Origin: Bacteroidota bacterium | GTDB taxonomy: Bacteria > Bacteroidota > Bacteroidia > UKL13-3 | NCBI GenBank assembly: GCA_027482225.1 | Contig: JAIXWD010000016.1 | Location: 268,050-332,049 of the forward strand | Reading direction: 5' to 3' | Length of the DNA: 64,000 nucleotides | Shown here: piece by piece, positions 8,267 to 16,905 of the stretch | How positions within the stretch are numbered: position 1 is the stretch's first letter | How the letters are laid out: each line of letters begins with the position of its first letter | Position numbers and translations under genes: made by a program | Notes under the pieces: model-generated | Databases searched by the model: none | Told to the model about the DNA's origin: nothing | What the model saw: only the letters and a program-made list of their open reading frames with translations

Positions 8267-9196
8267 TTATCCTTGTTGTCCTGCTAATAAATACATAACA
8301 GCCATACGTGTGGCTACACCATTTTCTACTTGGTCTAAAATAATGCTGTGTTTGCTGTCGGCCACATCGCTGGTAATTTCTACACCACGGTTAATTGGTC
8401 CTGGGTGCATAATTACAATTTCTTTATCCAGTTTATCTAAACGTTCTTTATCCAAACCATACAACATGCTATACTCGCGCAAGCTTGGAAAATATTTAAT
8501 CTCCTGACGTTCTAATTGTATGCGCAACATATTTGCCACATCACACCAATTTAGTGCTTTCATTAAATCGTGTTCCACCTTAACACCAAGACTTTCAATG
8601 TGTTTTGGGATAAGTGTGGTTGGTCCACAAACCATAACTTCTGCGCCTAATTTTTTAAGGCAATAAATATTTGATAAAGCCACACGCGAGTGGGTGATAT
8701 CACCAACAATCACAACTTTTTTACCTTTAACTCCACCTAACTTTTCTCTTATCGAATAAGCATCTAACAAAGCTTGTGTAGGGTGTTCGTGGGTACCATC
8801 ACCAGCATTAATAATTTGCGCTTTAATATGTTTGGCCAAAAACTGGCAGGCTCCCGGTGCAGGGTGTCGCATCACCACCATATCCACCTTCATGGCCAAT
8901 ATATTATTTACCGTATCAATTAAGGTTTCTCCTTTTGATACTGATGATGAAGATGCCGAAAAATTTACAATATCAGCACTTAAGCGTTTTTGAGCTAACT
9001 CAAACGAGATACGTGTACGTGTTGAGTTTTCGAAAAATATATTGGCCACAGTTACATCGCGCAGAGAAGGAACTTTTTTAATTGGGCGGTTGATAATTGC
9101 TTTAAAATTATCGGCCGTTTCAAATACCAGTTCAATATCATCGCGGGTAATATCTTTAATACCTAAAAGGTGTGGTTGACTAAACTTTTTGCTCAT
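8267..9196 (-). CDS. pyrB: Aspartate carbamoyltransferase catalytic subunit
   Basis: Catalyses carbamoyl phosphate + L-aspartate to N-carbamoyl-aspartate, the committed step of pyrimidine synthesis, in the cytoplasm. The 309-aa protein has the carbamoyl-phosphate site FENSTRTRISFE (about residues 54-65), MRHPAPG, THEHPTQALLDA and the aspartate-side HPGPINRGVEI. No pyrI regulatory gene is next to it. The gene follows pyrR by 45 bp on the same strand, giving the frequent pyrR-pyrB order. Confidence 0.96.
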   Translation of the reverse strand: MSKKFSQPHLLGIKDITRDDIELVFETADNFKAIINRPIKKVPSLRDVTVANIFFENSTRTRISFELAQKRLSADIVNFSASSSSVSKGETLIDTVNNILAMKVDMVVMRHPAPGACQFLAKHIKAQIINAGDGTHEHPTQALLDAYSIREKLGGVKGKKVVIVGDITHSRVALSNIYCLKKLGAEVMVCGPTTLIPKHIESLGVKVEHDLMKALNWCDVANMLRIQLERQEIKYFPSLREYSMLYGLDKERLDKLDKEIVIMHPGPINRGVEITSDVADSKHSIILDQVENGVATRMAVMYLLAGQQG

Positions 9197-9241
9197 TGCG
9201 TTGCGTATTCTTTTTGGTTAAAATATTCGTATCGTTTTTGC

Positions 9242-9790
9242 TTAATAAATTTGATTGGTAAGTATGTGTACCAAATCATTTTTGGCATTTTCTTTCCATT
9301 CTACTTTTACTTTATCGTTTGCTCTTGTATCAACAGATATTCCCGTGTAATCTGGTTGTATTGGTAAATGACGGCTGTATCGTCTATCAACCAATACCAA
9401 TAATTCGACCTTATTTGGTCTTCCAAAATCTGTTAATGCATCCAACGCACTTCTGATCGTGCGTCCTGTGTAAAGCACATCATCAATAATCACAATGTTT
9501 TTATCTTGTACGTCAAACGAAATATTCATTTCACTAGGCACAATTTGTTCGTTACCTCTTCTATAATCATCACGATAGAAGGCAATATCCAACTCGCCAT
9601 ACAAAACCTTTTTTGAGTTTAATATTTCTGAAACACGTTTGTATATTCTTCTCGATAAATAAATACCCCGAGGCTGAAGCCCAACAATGGCTGTGTTAGA
9701 AAAATCACCATGTTTTTCAATCAATTCAAAACATAACCGATCAATTGTTATGTCGAATTGTTTTTTTTCTAATATAACTTTCGTATTCAT
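9242..9790 (-). CDS. pyrR: PyrR: uracil phosphoribosyltransferase / pyr operon regulator
   Basis: This is a type I phosphoribosyltransferase-fold protein of 182 aa. The PRPP-binding motif is IVIIDDVLYTGRTIRSALDA (about residues 98-117), and the PyrR signatures GLQPRGIYLSRRI and LVDRRYSRHLPIQPDYTG are present. In Gram-positive bacteria PyrR binds pyr mRNA and causes attenuation. In Bacteroidota its RNA role is less clear, and I see no obvious terminator/antiterminator pair upstream or in the 45-bp gap to pyrB. Regulation is therefore left open. Confidence 0.93.
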   Translation of the reverse strand: MNTKVILEKKQFDITIDRLCFELIEKHGDFSNTAIVGLQPRGIYLSRRIYKRVSEILNSKKVLYGELDIAFYRDDYRRGNEQIVPSEMNISFDVQDKNIVIIDDVLYTGRTIRSALDALTDFGRPNKVELLVLVDRRYSRHLPIQPDYTGISVDTRANDKVKVEWKENAKNDLVHILTNQIY

Positions 9791-9892
9791 GTTTCTTTTT
9801 CAACCTTATTACTGATTAGAAAAATATTTTATTATTGGGCAATAAACCGATTTCAAATATCTAAAACCAGTTTCAATATAGGCAAAAGGTAA

Positions 9893-10303
9893 TTATTTTG
9901 TTTGAGATAGGTCTAATATGGCATCAAATTCTTCTGCTTTTAAAGAACTCACGCTTAAGCGGCCTTGTCGAACCAATGCAATATTTTGCAGGCGTTTGTC
10001 TTCTTTAATTTGATCTAGTGTAACAGTTTTCTTTAGTCTTTTAAAAGGCGCTAAATCAACTACAACCCAGTTTGGATCTTCTGTAGTGGGGTCTTGATAA
10101 AATTCTTTTACAACCTTAGCAATGCCCACAACTTCTTTTCCCTCATTACTATGGTACCACAATACCAAGTCCCCTTTTTTCATTGCTTTTAAGTTATTTC
10201 GGGCCTGATAATTACGCACGCCATCCCAAAAAGTTTTTTTGTCTTTTTCAAACTGTTCCCAGCTGTACTTAAAGGGCTCTGATTTTACTAACCAATAGTT
10301 CAT
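9893..10303 (-). CDS. EVE domain-containing protein
   Basis: This 136-aa protein is almost entirely one EVE (PUA-like) domain. Signatures are MNYWLVKSEPFKYSWEQFE, WDGVRNYQARNNLKAMKKGD, VLWYHSNEGKEVVGIAKVVK and the C-terminal LVRQGRLSVSSL. EVE proteins resemble thymocyte nuclear protein 1 and YTH readers and are thought to bind modified bases in nucleic acids. The gene stands alone between pyrR and the rpsA terminator, with no restriction or modification genes nearby, so a housekeeping role seems likelier than defence. Confidence 0.9.
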   Translation of the reverse strand: MNYWLVKSEPFKYSWEQFEKDKKTFWDGVRNYQARNNLKAMKKGDLVLWYHSNEGKEVVGIAKVVKEFYQDPTTEDPNWVVVDLAPFKRLKKTVTLDQIKEDKRLQNIALVRQGRLSVSSLKAEEFDAILDLSQTK

Positions 10304-10343
10304 ATTTCAAACATAATTAATTACAACGAAACGAAAACAAAAG

Positions 10344-10377
10344 GTCAAAAAAAATCCCGACACATGGTCGGGATTTT
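10344..10377 (-). terminator. Terminator of rpsA
   Basis: A perfect 11-bp stem (10351-10361 with 10367-10377, 5-base loop; arm AAAATCCCGAC) is followed on the minus strand by a T-run. It lies just after the rpsA stop codon. Confidence 0.88.
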
Positions 10378-10393
10378 AAAGTTATTCAGCTAA

Positions 10394-12196
10394 TTAGTCT
10401 TTTTTCTCTAATTGAGCTTTCAATGCAGCAAAGCCTTCAACATCAGCGAAAGTTGATTTCTCATTACTATCGTTTAGTTTTTTAGCAGCTTTGGTTGCTT
10501 TGTCTTTATCGTCTGTACGTTTTTTCTCGTCAGCCTTTTTCTCTTCAATAGCATCAGCTTTCCAAAGAGCGGTATGAGAAACAACAATACGTTTGTTTTC
10601 TTTGTTAAACTCAGTTACTTTAAAGTCAACTACTTCGTCTTCTTTAACGGTAGTTTTATCTTCGCGTTGTAATTGCTTGATAGGAGCATATCCTTCTACA
10701 CCATATGGTAAAGCGATAGTAGCACTTTTATCTTCAATTTTTAACACAGTACCTTCGTGAACAGAACCAACAGTAAATATGGTTTCAAAAGTATCCCAAG
10801 GGTTTTCGTCAAGTTGTTTATGACCTAAGCTTAATCTACGGTTTTCTAAATCAACTTCTAATACCATTACGTCTAACTCTTGATCTTTCTTCACGAACTC
10901 AGCAGGATGTTTGATTTTCTTGGTCCAGCTTAAGTCACTTACGTGAACTAAACCATCAACACCTTCTTCTAATTCAACAAATAAACCGTAGTTAGTCATG
11001 TTACGCACAACACCTTTGTGGCGCGAACCTACAGGGTATCTTTCGTTAATATTCACCCAAGGATCAGCTTTTAATTGCTTTATACCAAGAGACATTTTAC
11101 GTTCTTCTTTTTCTAGCGTTAAAATAACTGCTTCTACTTCGTCACCCAATTTCATGAAATCTTGAGGTGAGCGTAAGTGTTGACTCCAGCTCATTTCACT
11201 AACGTGGATTAAGCCTTCAACACCAGGAGCTATTTCAAGGAATGCACCGTAATCTGCGATGTTTACGATTTTACCTTTAACGTTAGCACCTACAACTAAA
11301 GTGTCTGCTAAACTATCCCAAGGATGAGAAGAAAGTTGCTTCAAGCCAAGGCTGATACGTTTTTTCTCATCATCAAAGTCAAGCACAACAATGTTGATTT
11401 TTTGATCCATTTTCAATACCTCTTCTGGATGGTTAATACGTCCCCATGAGATATCTGTAATATGTAATAAACCATCAACACCACCTAAATCAATAAACAC
11501 ACCAAATGAAGTCATGTTTTTAACAGTACCTTCTAAAACTTGGCCTTTTTCTAATTTAGATAGGATGTCTGATTTTTGTTTTTCAATATCCTCTTCAATT
11601 AACACCTTGTGAGAAATTACCACGTTTTTAAATTGGTGATTAACTTTTACCACTTTAAATGGCATTGTTTGACCAACATAAACATCGTAATCTTTAATTG
11701 GCTTAGTGTCGATTTGTGAACCTGGTAAAAACGTATCTATACCGAATAACTCTACAACTAAACCACCTTTTGTGCGAGATTTAACGAAACCATTAACAAT
11801 TTCATCACTTTCAAAGCACTTCATGATGTTGTCCCATGCGCGTTCGCTCATGGCTTTTTTGCGTGATAACACAAGTTGACCTAATGCATCTTCTTTGTTT
11901 TCAAGCAAAACTTCTACTACATCGCCTACTTTTAATTCCGGCATGTCGCGAAATTCTGTTTTGGCAATCAAACCATCTGATTTGAAGCCAATGTTAAGTA
12001 CCACTTCTTTTTCGGTAAAACCTACAACGGTACCTTTAACAATTTCTTTCTCAGCAATAGTGCTAAGTGTTTGTTCGTAAAGACTTTCAAGAGTTGCTCT
12101 CTCATCTTTAGAATAGTTGCCGAAACCGGCTTTGTCCATGCTCCAGTCAAAGTCTGAGCTTGGTGTTTCGAATTGAATGTTGTTGTTTTTTGTCAA
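10394..12196 (-). CDS. rpsA: 30S ribosomal protein S1
   Basis: S1 binds mRNA and helps it load on the small ribosomal subunit. The 600-aa protein has six S1/OB repeats, each opening with a G-x-V-type strand: IVKGTVVGFTEKEVVLNIGF, IVNGFVKSRTKGG, VLEGTVKNMTSFGVFIDLGG, NVKGKIVNIADYGAFLEI, RHKGVVRNMTNYGLFVELEE and VHEGTVLKIEDKSATIAL. A Lys/Glu-rich tail follows. I place the start at a TTG (12196-12194, MTKNNNIQFET). A strong AAAGGAG lies upstream, and the promoter lies just before that, so the in-frame TTG at 12232 would fall within the -7 element. Bacteroidota genes rarely show such a ribosome-binding site. Confidence 0.93.
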   Translation of the reverse strand: MTKNNNIQFETPSSDFDWSMDKAGFGNYSKDERATLESLYEQTLSTIAEKEIVKGTVVGFTEKEVVLNIGFKSDGLIAKTEFRDMPELKVGDVVEVLLENKEDALGQLVLSRKKAMSERAWDNIMKCFESDEIVNGFVKSRTKGGLVVELFGIDTFLPGSQIDTKPIKDYDVYVGQTMPFKVVKVNHQFKNVVISHKVLIEEDIEKQKSDILSKLEKGQVLEGTVKNMTSFGVFIDLGGVDGLLHITDISWGRINHPEEVLKMDQKINIVVLDFDDEKKRISLGLKQLSSHPWDSLADTLVVGANVKGKIVNIADYGAFLEIAPGVEGLIHVSEMSWSQHLRSPQDFMKLGDEVEAVILTLEKEERKMSLGIKQLKADPWVNINERYPVGSRHKGVVRNMTNYGLFVELEEGVDGLVHVSDLSWTKKIKHPAEFVKKDQELDVMVLEVDLENRRLSLGHKQLDENPWDTFETIFTVGSVHEGTVLKIEDKSATIALPYGVEGYAPIKQLQREDKTTVKEDEVVDFKVTEFNKENKRIVVSHTALWKADAIEEKKADEKKRTDDKDKATKAAKKLNDSNEKSTFADVEGFAALKAQLEKKD

Positions 12197-12206
12197 TGAA
12201 TTAATT

Positions 12207-12213
12207 CTCCTTT
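12207..12213 (-). promoter_or_regulatory. Shine-Dalgarno sequence of rpsA
   Basis: AAAGGAG on the minus strand ends 10 bases before the TTG start of rpsA. It decides the start codon and is notable because most genes in this window have no such site. Confidence 0.7.
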
Positions 12214-12229
12214 CGCTTAAAAAAGCGTA

Positions 12230-12259
12230 CAAAGGTAATGAAATTATATATATAGCAAA
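12230..12259 (-). promoter_or_regulatory. rpsA: rpsA promoter
   Basis: On the minus strand, TTTG (12259-12256), 18 bp, then TACCTTTG (12237-12230) matches the Bacteroidota -33/-7 consensus. Transcription would start about 25 bases before the TTG start codon. Confidence 0.75.
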
Positions 12260-12287
12260 TTTTTTTTGAGAATTAATTTACAGTTAC

Positions 12288-14021
12288 TTACATGCTGTCT
12301 ATTGGCGTGTATGTATAAATACCTTTGCGCCATTTTACATTGCCTTCAGGTATCCAAGATTGATTTATAAGTTGCTGGTGGTAATCTTTTTGATAAGTGG
12401 AAGGGAAATGATAGGTGCGTTTTAATATGGCAAAATCTAAACTATCGGTTTTGATGTTGTTTTTATTAGCCCACAACCAAATTGATTTTTCAAGTTCTTT
12501 TGGGTTTGGAATGGTACCGCTGCAAACTGAGTTAAATGTATATTTACTCCAAGCTAAGTTCATATTCATATTCATGCAATAACCAGTAGCATTGAAAAAG
12601 GGTAACCATAAGGTGTCTCCATTTGGTTGTTTTTGTAAAACTGCAAATACTGTTTTAGAACCGCTTAGGCTATGGTCTAAAAATACACCACGGGCATTCA
12701 AACCAAATAAAGTTCTAAATAAATTGGATGGTTTAAGGCTGTAATCTGAAATATCTTTTCTAACAGCATAAAACTTCTTGAGTTCTACTGTTGTTACTCC
12801 GCCTTTTATACGTGAGTAAAAATGATAACTGCTGTAAAAAGTTTGCACAGACAACAAACCAAAACAAAAAATGCCCAACACCCCATATCTTATTTTTTCG
12901 CTTATGATGGGTTGTGGCGATTGTTCTGGATTTTGCAGTTTAATAACTTCATCCAATATAAAATCGATAATTAAACGAAACAATTCGATGTGAATAAAGA
13001 GTGCTATTAGCTTTCCTACTAAAGTAGATTTTAAAACAGCGCTCGCTGCTAACCAATTGTTATCGTATTCGGTTTGATTGATGATAATATTTTTTAGGGT
13101 ATGATGATGAACAACAGTATTGTTATTTAACCCCGAAATTAACCTGGCCAAAGCAATTTGTTTTGGGTTATTTGGGTTGATGGTTATTTCAACCGAACTC
13201 ATTTTAAACTTCTGCCAAAACTTGTCGTTTACAAAAAGCAGGTAAAATGGAATAGGACCAAAACATAATAAAGGGAAGGGGAAAATACTGGCAATAATCA
13301 AATGAAAAAAAACACCAATCCACGCAGCATAGTGTCTTATTTTTTTGAAGAATAATGCGAATATCAATCCAAATTCCCAAGCCATTGTGAGGTAATTGGC
13401 AATGATATGCGCCCATTTCCAATTTAAGTAAAAAGTTAAACCATGCCATTTATTATGAGGCATTACAGATGGAATCCAAAGTCCTAAACCTTTATTCCAC
13501 ATGGGTGAATAGATTTTCGTAAGGCTGCTTGCCCAATACATTAAACCCAAAGAAACAAATAGTGCTGCTAAATAATTCCAGTATGATGTTTGAGATGATG
13601 GTCGTTGCCCATATTTAATGGTATGTAATACATGATCTATACTGTAGCTTTGTTTGGCAGGCATGATAATTAGTAAAAAACTACCTATGCGCATCAGATC
13701 GTCATTAAATGATCCACATCCTGAATTGCTAAATGTAAAAGCAGTAATTACTACAAATAAGTAATTGATAAAGGCCACAATTCTTGTTTGCCACCCAATC
13801 ATCAAAATAAAAACTACTAAGGCCCATATGCTTAAAAAAAGTTTTGCAGGAAAAGGATTTAAAGCAATGTGTGGAATGGTATTATAGATAATAGGGCGGT
13901 AGTAATAAATACTTGAAATTAGCACAAGTAAAAACAACGAAAATGTAATGCGGAAAAAGGCAAAACCTACTGTGCTTACAGGAAAGTCATATTTTTTAAG
14001 CCAATTAATTATGCGGTTCAT
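12288..14021 (-). CDS. HTTM domain membrane protein in the exosortase operon
   Basis: This 577-aa integral membrane protein has many hydrophobic segments in the first 400 residues (for example FRITFSLFLLVLISSIYYY and LFLSIWALVVFILMIGW), followed by a hydrophilic C-terminal part (about 420-577). The N-terminal half resembles HTTM, the domain shared with vitamin K-dependent gamma-carboxylases; the SNSGCGSFNDDLMRIGSFLL and FFHLIIASIFPFPLL stretches fit. Its start overlaps the upstream exosortase-associated gene by 17 bp, so it is the last gene of that operon. A role in modifying or handling the exosortase substrate is a guess from position. Confidence 0.75.
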   Translation of the reverse strand: MNRIINWLKKYDFPVSTVGFAFFRITFSLFLLVLISSIYYYRPIIYNTIPHIALNPFPAKLFLSIWALVVFILMIGWQTRIVAFINYLFVVITAFTFSNSGCGSFNDDLMRIGSFLLIIMPAKQSYSIDHVLHTIKYGQRPSSQTSYWNYLAALFVSLGLMYWASSLTKIYSPMWNKGLGLWIPSVMPHNKWHGLTFYLNWKWAHIIANYLTMAWEFGLIFALFFKKIRHYAAWIGVFFHLIIASIFPFPLLCFGPIPFYLLFVNDKFWQKFKMSSVEITINPNNPKQIALARLISGLNNNTVVHHHTLKNIIINQTEYDNNWLAASAVLKSTLVGKLIALFIHIELFRLIIDFILDEVIKLQNPEQSPQPIISEKIRYGVLGIFCFGLLSVQTFYSSYHFYSRIKGGVTTVELKKFYAVRKDISDYSLKPSNLFRTLFGLNARGVFLDHSLSGSKTVFAVLQKQPNGDTLWLPFFNATGYCMNMNMNLAWSKYTFNSVCSGTIPNPKELEKSIWLWANKNNIKTDSLDFAILKRTYHFPSTYQKDYHQQLINQSWIPEGNVKWRKGIYTYTPIDSM

Positions 14022-14454
14022 CTTTTGATTGTAATTGAGTAATGGTAAATGCGGCCCATAAAAATAAGGTTATAATGGGTGAATGCAAATAGCGATTAAC
14101 TTTTGAAACCAAAACATGATCGATGGTTGTAGATTGTATGAATATTGACGCATATAACAATACCATTATCGCAATGTGAAGTATTAATGTGAACTTGGTA
14201 AGGTTTTTTTGTTTAAATGCAAAGTGAATTAAAAGGGTAGGTAATCCAACAAAACATAAACTATAGATAAACGCTTTAATCCAAAAAAATCCGTGGGTAA
14301 TTAATGTAGCCAATCGATTTGTTGTTAAAACGTTAGGTGATAAAAATATTGCCTCTGGAGTATTTCGGTAGTCGGGCGATATTTCATCTTTTAATAAGCT
14401 GAGCATCAAAATTAACAAAAAAACTACTGCGGCATACCATTTATTAGTTTTCAT
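14005..14454 (-). CDS. Exosortase F system-associated protein
   Basis: This 149-aa membrane protein has four hydrophobic segments (AAVVFLLILMLSLL, FFWIKAFIYSLCFVGLPTLL, LILHIAIMVLLYASIF, IITLFLWAAFTI). Recognisable pieces are NRLATLITHGFFWIKAFIYS and SKVNRYLHSPIITLFLWAA, which match my memory of the small protein that follows XrtF exosortases in Bacteroidota. It overlaps the exosortase gene by 11 bp upstream and the HTTM gene by 17 bp downstream, so all three are tightly coupled. Its molecular role is unknown. Confidence 0.78.
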   Translation of the reverse strand: MKTNKWYAAVVFLLILMLSLLKDEISPDYRNTPEAIFLSPNVLTTNRLATLITHGFFWIKAFIYSLCFVGLPTLLIHFAFKQKNLTKFTLILHIAIMVLLYASIFIQSTTIDHVLVSKVNRYLHSPIITLFLWAAFTITQLQSKDEPHN

Positions 14455-14992
14455 GGGTAGCTTGAAGTTTAGATTGTTTGGCGGCCCACCACATCCAAAG
14501 CATAAAGATGATTCCGTAAACTAAAAAAATAAATATATACCTATGGAAAAGATCGAAGTATGGTGATTTAGCCTCTGCCATCAGTGTAAGAATGAAATTA
14601 CGCATGATGTTTACAACATGTATTAATACACAACCTATTGGTATAAACCATAATTTAGACTTGAAGTTGCTAGGATAACAAATGATAAAAATACTAAACA
14701 AAATGAGAAGTTCTAATCCGTTACAAGATGCGCCAACTCTTATAAGTGGGAAAGTACTTGTATTCAGAAAAATAAATGTTTCCCCAAGTTTCTCTGCAAT
14801 ACTGAAGTGGGGATAAAATCCAAGGTAATCTAATCCTAAACAAATAAAGTAGGATATGTTTTCGGTAATGATGTGGTCGGGTTGACCATTAGATTTTAAA
14901 AAAAATTCGTATGAAAGTAGCCAAACTCCGTATAATAAAAATGATTGGAGTAAGAATTTAACTAGTTTTTTATTTAGCCCCATCAATTTCAT
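14444..14992 (-). CDS. Exosortase family protein (XrtF type)
   Basis: This is a membrane transpeptidase-like enzyme that would process proteins with a C-terminal sorting tail at the inner membrane. The 182-aa protein carries all three exosortase catalytic residues in order. The Cys is in VGASCNGLELL (about residue 90), the Arg in VVNIMRNFILTL (about 131) and the His in FDLFHRYIFIF (about 150), each within or next to a hydrophobic helix. The short length and the C-N-G-L-E-L-L motif fit the compact Bacteroidota XrtF group. It lies 15 bp after the small candidate substrate gene and overlaps the next gene. Confidence 0.85.
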   Translation of the reverse strand: MKLMGLNKKLVKFLLQSFLLYGVWLLSYEFFLKSNGQPDHIITENISYFICLGLDYLGFYPHFSIAEKLGETFIFLNTSTFPLIRVGASCNGLELLILFSIFIICYPSNFKSKLWFIPIGCVLIHVVNIMRNFILTLMAEAKSPYFDLFHRYIFIFLVYGIIFMLWMWWAAKQSKLQATHEN

Positions 14993-15007
14993 ATTAGGCT
15001 TTGTCGT

Positions 15008-15208
15008 TTATTTTTTGCGACCGTATAGTTTTTTAATACCTAAGCCTATACCTGCAGTGGTTAATAAAGCTATTGCCCCATTAATGGGAACATCATCTAT
15101 CTCTTCAAAAATAGTAGATGATGCAGGCGCATTTGGCTGGGCAATTACAATTGATGCAATAGACACGAACACAAATAGCATGGACAATAGTTTAAAAATC
15201 TTACTCAC
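15008..15208 (-). CDS. Candidate exosortase substrate: 66-aa protein with PID-CTERM-like tail
   Basis: This is a 66-aa secreted protein. A signal peptide (MSKIFKLLSMLFVFVSIASI, ending near VIA-Q at residue 24) is followed by only about 18 polar residues. It then ends in a sorting-tail layout: short motif DVPINGAIA, a glycine-containing hydrophobic helix (LLTTAGIGLGI), and a basic end (KKLYGRKK). This resembles the P-I-D/N-G motif of PID-CTERM proteins. It is encoded immediately upstream of the exosortase, on the same strand, 15 bp away. The start codon is GTG (15208). The mature product would be tiny, so it could be a peptide, a structural subunit or an anchor for modification. Confidence 0.75.
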   Translation of the reverse strand: MSKIFKLLSMLFVFVSIASIVIAQPNAPASSTIFEEIDDVPINGAIALLTTAGIGLGIKKLYGRKK

Positions 15209-15313
15209 TGAGTGCTTCTAAATAATAATTAGGCGAATTTCGGAAAAAAAAACGTAAAACTGTTAAATATTTTTAAAACTGCTAATTGATGGCAATAAAC
15301 TGCCATTAAAACG

Positions 15314-16237
15314 TTAGTTTCTCCAGCCTCTTAACAAATCCTCTGTTTTCATTCTTTTTTTGCCTTGTAGTTGAACATCAATGGCGTATATCCAACCGTC
15401 ATCCACTGCAAACCTTATATATGGATTTTTACCCGAGTTAGTTTGAATTGTTCCTGATTTTTCTTGATGCTGCGATGATTCAAATGTGCAATGGTATATT
15501 TTCAAGATTTGCTCGTTAATTTTTGTATATGCTCCTGGGTAAGGACTTAATCCACGAACATGATTAAAAACCTGCGCTCCTTTTTGTGCCCAATTAATTA
15601 AACAATGTTCTGTAAATATCTTAGGTGCAAACTTGCCATTAGGTTCTTTCTGTGGTGTTGGAGTGTAATTTCCATTTTCTACAGCTGCAACTGTTTTTAC
15701 AATTAAATCAGCACCAACTTTCATCAACATGTCATGCAGTTCACCCACCGTCATTTCTGGCAAAATTGCTACTTCTTGTTGATGTATAAGGTCACCTGTA
15801 TCAATTTCATGTTTAAGCAAAAATGTACTCACACCTGTTTTGGTTTCTCCATTTATAATCGCCCAATTAATTGGCGCTGCGCCTCGGTAATCTGGCAACA
15901 AGGACGCATGAAGGTTAATAGTTCCTAATCGTGGCATATTCCAAACTAATTCAGGTAACATTCTGAATGCAATCACCACTTGTAAATCGGCATGATAGCT
16001 TTTCAGTTCATCAATAAATTCAGGGGCTTTTAATTTTGTAGGTTGTAAAACCGGAATATGATGAGATACTGCAAACTTTTTAATAGGTGATTCTTGTAAT
16101 TGCATGCCTCTTCCTGCTGGTTTGTCAGGAGCGGTTACAACAGCCACGATATGAACGCCCGAATCAACCAACGCTTTTAGTGGTGTAACTGCAAAATCGG
16201 GTGTGCCTAAAAATATAACGCGCAATGGACTGTTCAT
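15314..16237 (-). CDS. fmt: Methionyl-tRNA formyltransferase
   Basis: Transfers a formyl group from 10-formyl-THF to Met-tRNA(fMet) for translation initiation. The 307-aa protein has the N-terminal formyltransferase domain (about 1-190). Its motif includes NLHASLLPDYRGAAPINWAI, with the catalytic N-H and the SLLPxxRG folate signature, followed by GETKTGVSTFLL. A smaller C-terminal OB-like domain follows (about 205-300, RGLSPYPGAYTKI). The start at MNSPLRVIFLGTPDFAV is clear. The ccmB-like gene lies 15 bp upstream on the same strand. Confidence 0.96.
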   Translation of the reverse strand: MNSPLRVIFLGTPDFAVTPLKALVDSGVHIVAVVTAPDKPAGRGMQLQESPIKKFAVSHHIPVLQPTKLKAPEFIDELKSYHADLQVVIAFRMLPELVWNMPRLGTINLHASLLPDYRGAAPINWAIINGETKTGVSTFLLKHEIDTGDLIHQQEVAILPEMTVGELHDMLMKVGADLIVKTVAAVENGNYTPTPQKEPNGKFAPKIFTEHCLINWAQKGAQVFNHVRGLSPYPGAYTKINEQILKIYHCTFESSQHQEKSGTIQTNSGKNPYIRFAVDDGWIYAIDVQLQGKKRMKTEDLLRGWRN

Positions 16238-16252
16238 GAAAAGTTTGATTTT

Positions 16253-16903
16253 TTAATCTCGCCACAAAAATGGAAATAACAAATAGGCAAGTGTTACAAT
16301 TAAAGTATTTATGGCCAATAATATTAACAAGTCTTTTGTCATTAAAGATGGGTCCAAATCATCAACAGCTTTTTTAGCTGCTTTAATAGCAACCAATAAA
16401 AGTGGAATGATAATAGGAAAGCTTAAAACTGGCATCAGTAAATTGCCATTACCAGATTTTGCAGCTATTGATGATATTAAAGTAAAGGTAGATGAAAAGC
16501 CGATACCACCTAATACAATGGTAATGATAAAATAAAAAGTATTACCTACCGGAAATCCAAGAAATAGGCTGTAGGTTCCTAAGCATAATAATGCAAGTAA
16601 CACAGTTAAAATTGCGTTATAAATTAGTTTTGAAATAATGAGGTGCTGTGGTGATACAATGCCATAATAATATAATTGCCTGCCGCTACTTTCGGCAACA
16701 AAACTTTTAGCAACAGCACTCACCGATGAAAACAACAATACAATCCAATAAATAGCATTCCATGTTGGCGCATTAAGCATTTTTACACTTAAAAACACAA
16801 CCATCGTACTTGATATTGCGTGAAGCAAAATACCATTGATAGCATATTTTTGTCGCCATTCAATAGTAATGTCTTTTTTTATTAATGCAATAATTGGTCT
16901 CAT
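16253..16903 (-). CDS. ccmB: Heme exporter CcmB-like ABC permease
   Basis: This 216-aa inner-membrane protein has six hydrophobic segments. The cytoplasmic N-terminus (LIKKDITIEWRQKYAING) and the FVAESSGRQLYYYGIVSPQH loop are typical of CcmB, the membrane subunit of the cytochrome c maturation exporter CcmABC. No ccmA or ccmC gene is in the window, so complex partners must lie elsewhere. It is 2 bp after the NamZ-like gene and 15 bp before fmt on the same strand. Confidence 0.85.
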   Translation of the reverse strand: MRPIIALIKKDITIEWRQKYAINGILLHAISSTMVVFLSVKMLNAPTWNAIYWIVLLFSSVSAVAKSFVAESSGRQLYYYGIVSPQHLIISKLIYNAILTVLLALLCLGTYSLFLGFPVGNTFYFIITIVLGGIGFSSTFTLISSIAAKSGNGNLLMPVLSFPIIIPLLLVAIKAAKKAVDDLDPSLMTKDLLILLAINTLIVTLAYLLFPFLWRD

Positions 16904-16905
16904 TA

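Noticed and set aside
9791-9892. PyrR-binding attenuator upstream of pyrR
   Set aside because: The 102-bp gap shows no convincing terminator/antiterminator pair or PyrR anti-antiterminator loop.
9893-10303. EVE protein as part of a modification-dependent defence system
   Set aside because: There is no restriction, methyltransferase or McrBC-like gene nearby, and the flanks are core genes.
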